The notes under the pieces: model-generated
What the model saw: the letters and a program-made list of their open reading frames with translations, nothing else
What the model was told of the DNA's origin: nothing
Database searches by the model: none
Position numbers and translations under genes: made by a program
Assembly (NCBI RefSeq): GCF_900129425.1
Contig: NZ_LT670817.1
Location: 8,274,001-8,338,000 of the forward strand
Reading direction: 5' to 3'
DNA length: 64,000 nucleotides
Source: Bradyrhizobium erythrophlei
GTDB taxonomy: Bacteria > Pseudomonadota > Alphaproteobacteria > Rhizobiales > Xanthobacteraceae
Shown here: piece after piece, positions 62,329 to 64,000 of the stretch
How the letters are laid out: each line of letters starts with the position of its first letter
Numbering within the stretch: the first letter of the stretch is position 1

Positions 62329-64000
62329 ATGGATAGTATCGTGACAGAAGGCCGCCCCGAGGCCGACGAACGCTTCGATACCGCGCGGGTCACCGCCGCG
62401 GTGGATGAACTCGCCGCAAAACACGCCGGGCGAGAGGATGTTTTTCGCGCCGCCACCGCGCAACTGTTGAAGGCTGAACTGATCGCGGCGCGCGCCACCG
62501 CGCAGGCGGTGCTGCTGAAGGATCGTCACGGACGGCGCTGCGCCGAACGGCTGTGTTACGTCCAGGACGAAATCATCCGCATCCTGTTCGCCGCCGCCAC
62601 CCGCCATCTCTATCACTCGCCGATCCCCTCCGGCGCCGAGCGCATGGCCGTTGTCGCCACCGGCGGCTATGGCCGCGGCCTGATGGCGCCGGAATCCGAT
62701 ATCGATCTGTTGTTCATCCTGCCCTACAAACAGACCGCCTGGGGCGAGCAAGTCGCCGAGGCCATCCTGTATTGCCTGTGGGACATGGGCCTGAAGGTCG
62801 GCCACGCCACCCGATCGGTTGACGAGTCGATCCGGCAGGCGCGGGGCGACATGACGATCCGCACCGCGATCCTCGAGACCCGGTTCCTGACCGGGGACCG
62901 GCCGCTCTACGATGAACTGGTCGCGCGGTTCGACAAGGAGGTGGTGCAGGGCACCGCCGCCGAATTCGTGACCGCCAAGCTGGCCGAGCGCGAAGAGCGC
63001 CACCGCCGCGCCGGGCAATCGCGCTACCTGGTCGAACCCAACGTCAAGGACGGCAAAGGCGGGTTGCGCGACTTGCATACGCTGTTCTGGATCGCGAAAT
63101 ATGTCTACCGCGTACGCGAGACCGACGAACTGCTCGAACGCGGCGTGTTCGACGCGCAGGAATACCGCACCTTCCGCCGCTGCGCCGATTTCCTGTGGTC
63201 GGTCCGTTGCAACATCCATTTCTTCACCGGCCGCGCCGAAGAACGGCTGTCTTTCGACATCCAGCGCGAGATCGCGATCCGGCTCGGCTATACCTCGCAT
63301 CCCGGCATGCAGGATGTCGAACGCTTCATGAAGCACTATTTCCTGGTCGCCAAGGACGTCGGCGATCTCACCGCGTTCCTGTGCGCCAAGCTGGAAGACC
63401 AGCAGGCCAAGCCCGCGCCAGTGTTGAGCCGCATGATGGCGCGGCTGCGGCCGAGCACCAATCGGCGGCGGTTAGCCGACAGCGACGATTTCATCGTCGA
63501 CAACAACCGCATCAATCTCGCGGCGCCCGATGTCTTCCGGCATGACCCGGTCAACCTGATCCGGATTTTCCGGCTGGCGCAGAAAAACAATCTCGCGTTT
63601 CACCCCGACGCCATGCGCACCGTGACGCGGTCGCTCAAGCTCATCAACACGCAACTGCGCGACGATCCGGAAGCCAACCGGCTGTTCATGGAAATCCTGA
63701 CATCGAACGATGCGGAAATCGTGCTGCGGCGCATGAACGAGACCGGTGTGCTCGGCCATTTCATTCGCGCCTTCGGCAAGATCGTGTCGATGATGCAGTT
63801 CAACATGTACCATCACTACACGGTCGACGAGCATCTGTTGCGCTGCGTCGGCTTCCTGCAGGAGATCGAACGCGGCGGCAACGACGAATTCACCGTCGCC
63901 AGCGACCTGATGCGCAAAATTCGCCCCGAGCACCGCGCGGTGATCTACATCACCACGCTGCTGCACGATATCGCCAAGGGCCGGCCGGAGGATCACTCGA
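62329..64000 (+). CDS. glnD: Bifunctional uridylyltransferase/uridylyl-removing enzyme GlnD (5-prime part)
   Basis: GlnD adds UMP to, and removes it from, PII proteins according to glutamine, the main nitrogen sensor. The window shows the first 557 codons; the frame is open to the edge. The nucleotidyltransferase core is TGGYGRGLMAPESDIDLLF (about residue 112-130), then VEPNVKDGKGGLRDLHTLFW, and IHFFTGRAEERLSFDIQ. The HD domain starts with ITTLLHDIAKGRPEDHS right at the edge. ACT domains should follow outside. ATG 62329 is chosen; upstream is the divergent ABC operon. Complements ptsP in nitrogen control. Confidence 0.97.
   Translation, partial: MDSIVTEGRPEADERFDTARVTAAVDELAAKHAGREDVFRAATAQLLKAELIAARATAQAVLLKDRHGRRCAERLCYVQDEIIRILFAAATRHLYHSPIPSGAERMAVVATGGYGRGLMAPESDIDLLFILPYKQTAWGEQVAEAILYCLWDMGLKVGHATRSVDESIRQARGDMTIRTAILETRFLTGDRPLYDELVARFDKEVVQGTAAEFVTAKLAEREERHRRAGQSRYLVEPNVKDGKGGLRDLHTLFWIAKYVYRVRETDELLERGVFDAQEYRTFRRCADFLWSVRCNIHFFTGRAEERLSFDIQREIAIRLGYTSHPGMQDVERFMKHYFLVAKDVGDLTAFLCAKLEDQQAKPAPVLSRMMARLRPSTNRRRLADSDDFIVDNNRINLAAPDVFRHDPVNLIRIFRLAQKNNLAFHPDAMRTVTRSLKLINTQLRDDPEANRLFMEILTSNDAEIVLRRMNETGVLGHFIRAFGKIVSMMQFNMYHHYTVDEHLLRCVGFLQEIERGGNDEFTVASDLMRKIRPEHRAVIYITTLLHDIAKGRPEDHS

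Noticed and set aside
62173..63336. 387-codon minus-strand frame
   Set aside because: Antisense to glnD, whose plus-strand frame is open from 62329 to the window edge with all family motifs.

Overview
The window is a high-GC, densely packed stretch of alphaproteobacterial chromosome. A GcrA cell-cycle regulator, the lysC-ptsP-prfA-prmC-DUF4167 order, divergent phaA/phaR, a beta-ketoadipate branch and several families of palindromic intergenic repeats together point to a Bradyrhizobium-like member of the Nitrobacteraceae. This placement rests on gene content and memory of the group, not on a database search. No rRNA, tRNA, CRISPR array, transposase, integrase or replication origin was seen.

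Layout. 0-8 kb: an L,D-transpeptidase lipoprotein, secA (minus strand), then a parvulin isomerase, argJ and a mutT-type Nudix gene. 8-13 kb: a repeat-rich gap, a BioC-like methyltransferase, gcrA, and a ComF / glutaredoxin / nitrilase-like / DUF1178 run with ATGA overlaps. 13-24 kb: a DMT transporter, ubiG with a PH-domain membrane gene, lysC, ptsP (nitrogen PTS enzyme I), prfA, prmC, DUF4167 and a methyltransferase. 24-29 kb: gloB, a cupin, and the polyhydroxyalkanoate genes phbB, phaA and phaR. 29-37 kb: a PAS-GGDEF-EAL protein, rpmF, mtgA, an FPP-type prenyl synthase, DUF1345 and a secreted caspase-like protein. 37-44 kb: an alcohol dehydrogenase, a Na+/H+ antiporter, a Rieske oxygenase, a TauD-like dioxygenase and ispG. 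44.5-45.7 kb: a lower-GC two-gene module (85-aa unknown protein plus AbiEii-type nucleotidyltransferase). 45.7-50.6 kb: a second DMT transporter, a Zur-like regulator, and a marR-emrA-emrB efflux operon. 50.7-54.6 kb: an APH-like kinase and pcaG, pcaH, pcaF. 54.8-64 kb: mutS, a membrane protein, OsmC, an SsuABC-like ABC transporter, and glnD running off the right edge.

Most genes are core housekeeping. The unusual material lies between and inside them. At least nine families of palindromic or multi-stem repeats fill intergenic space, one supplies the ribosome-binding region of prmC, and one appears to have entered the mutS reading frame just before the Walker A motif. The strongest candidate for an undescribed system is the AbiEii-type module at 44.7-45.7 kb. 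It is flanked by a 77-bp imperfect direct repeat, one copy of which is coding sequence of the neighbouring DMT transporter. The other DMT transporter in the window (13.5 kb) also has an orphan copy of its own 3-prime end just downstream, attached to a palindromic repeat.

Start codons were chosen by family length, visible ribosome-binding sites and overlaps; alternatives are given where the choice is open.
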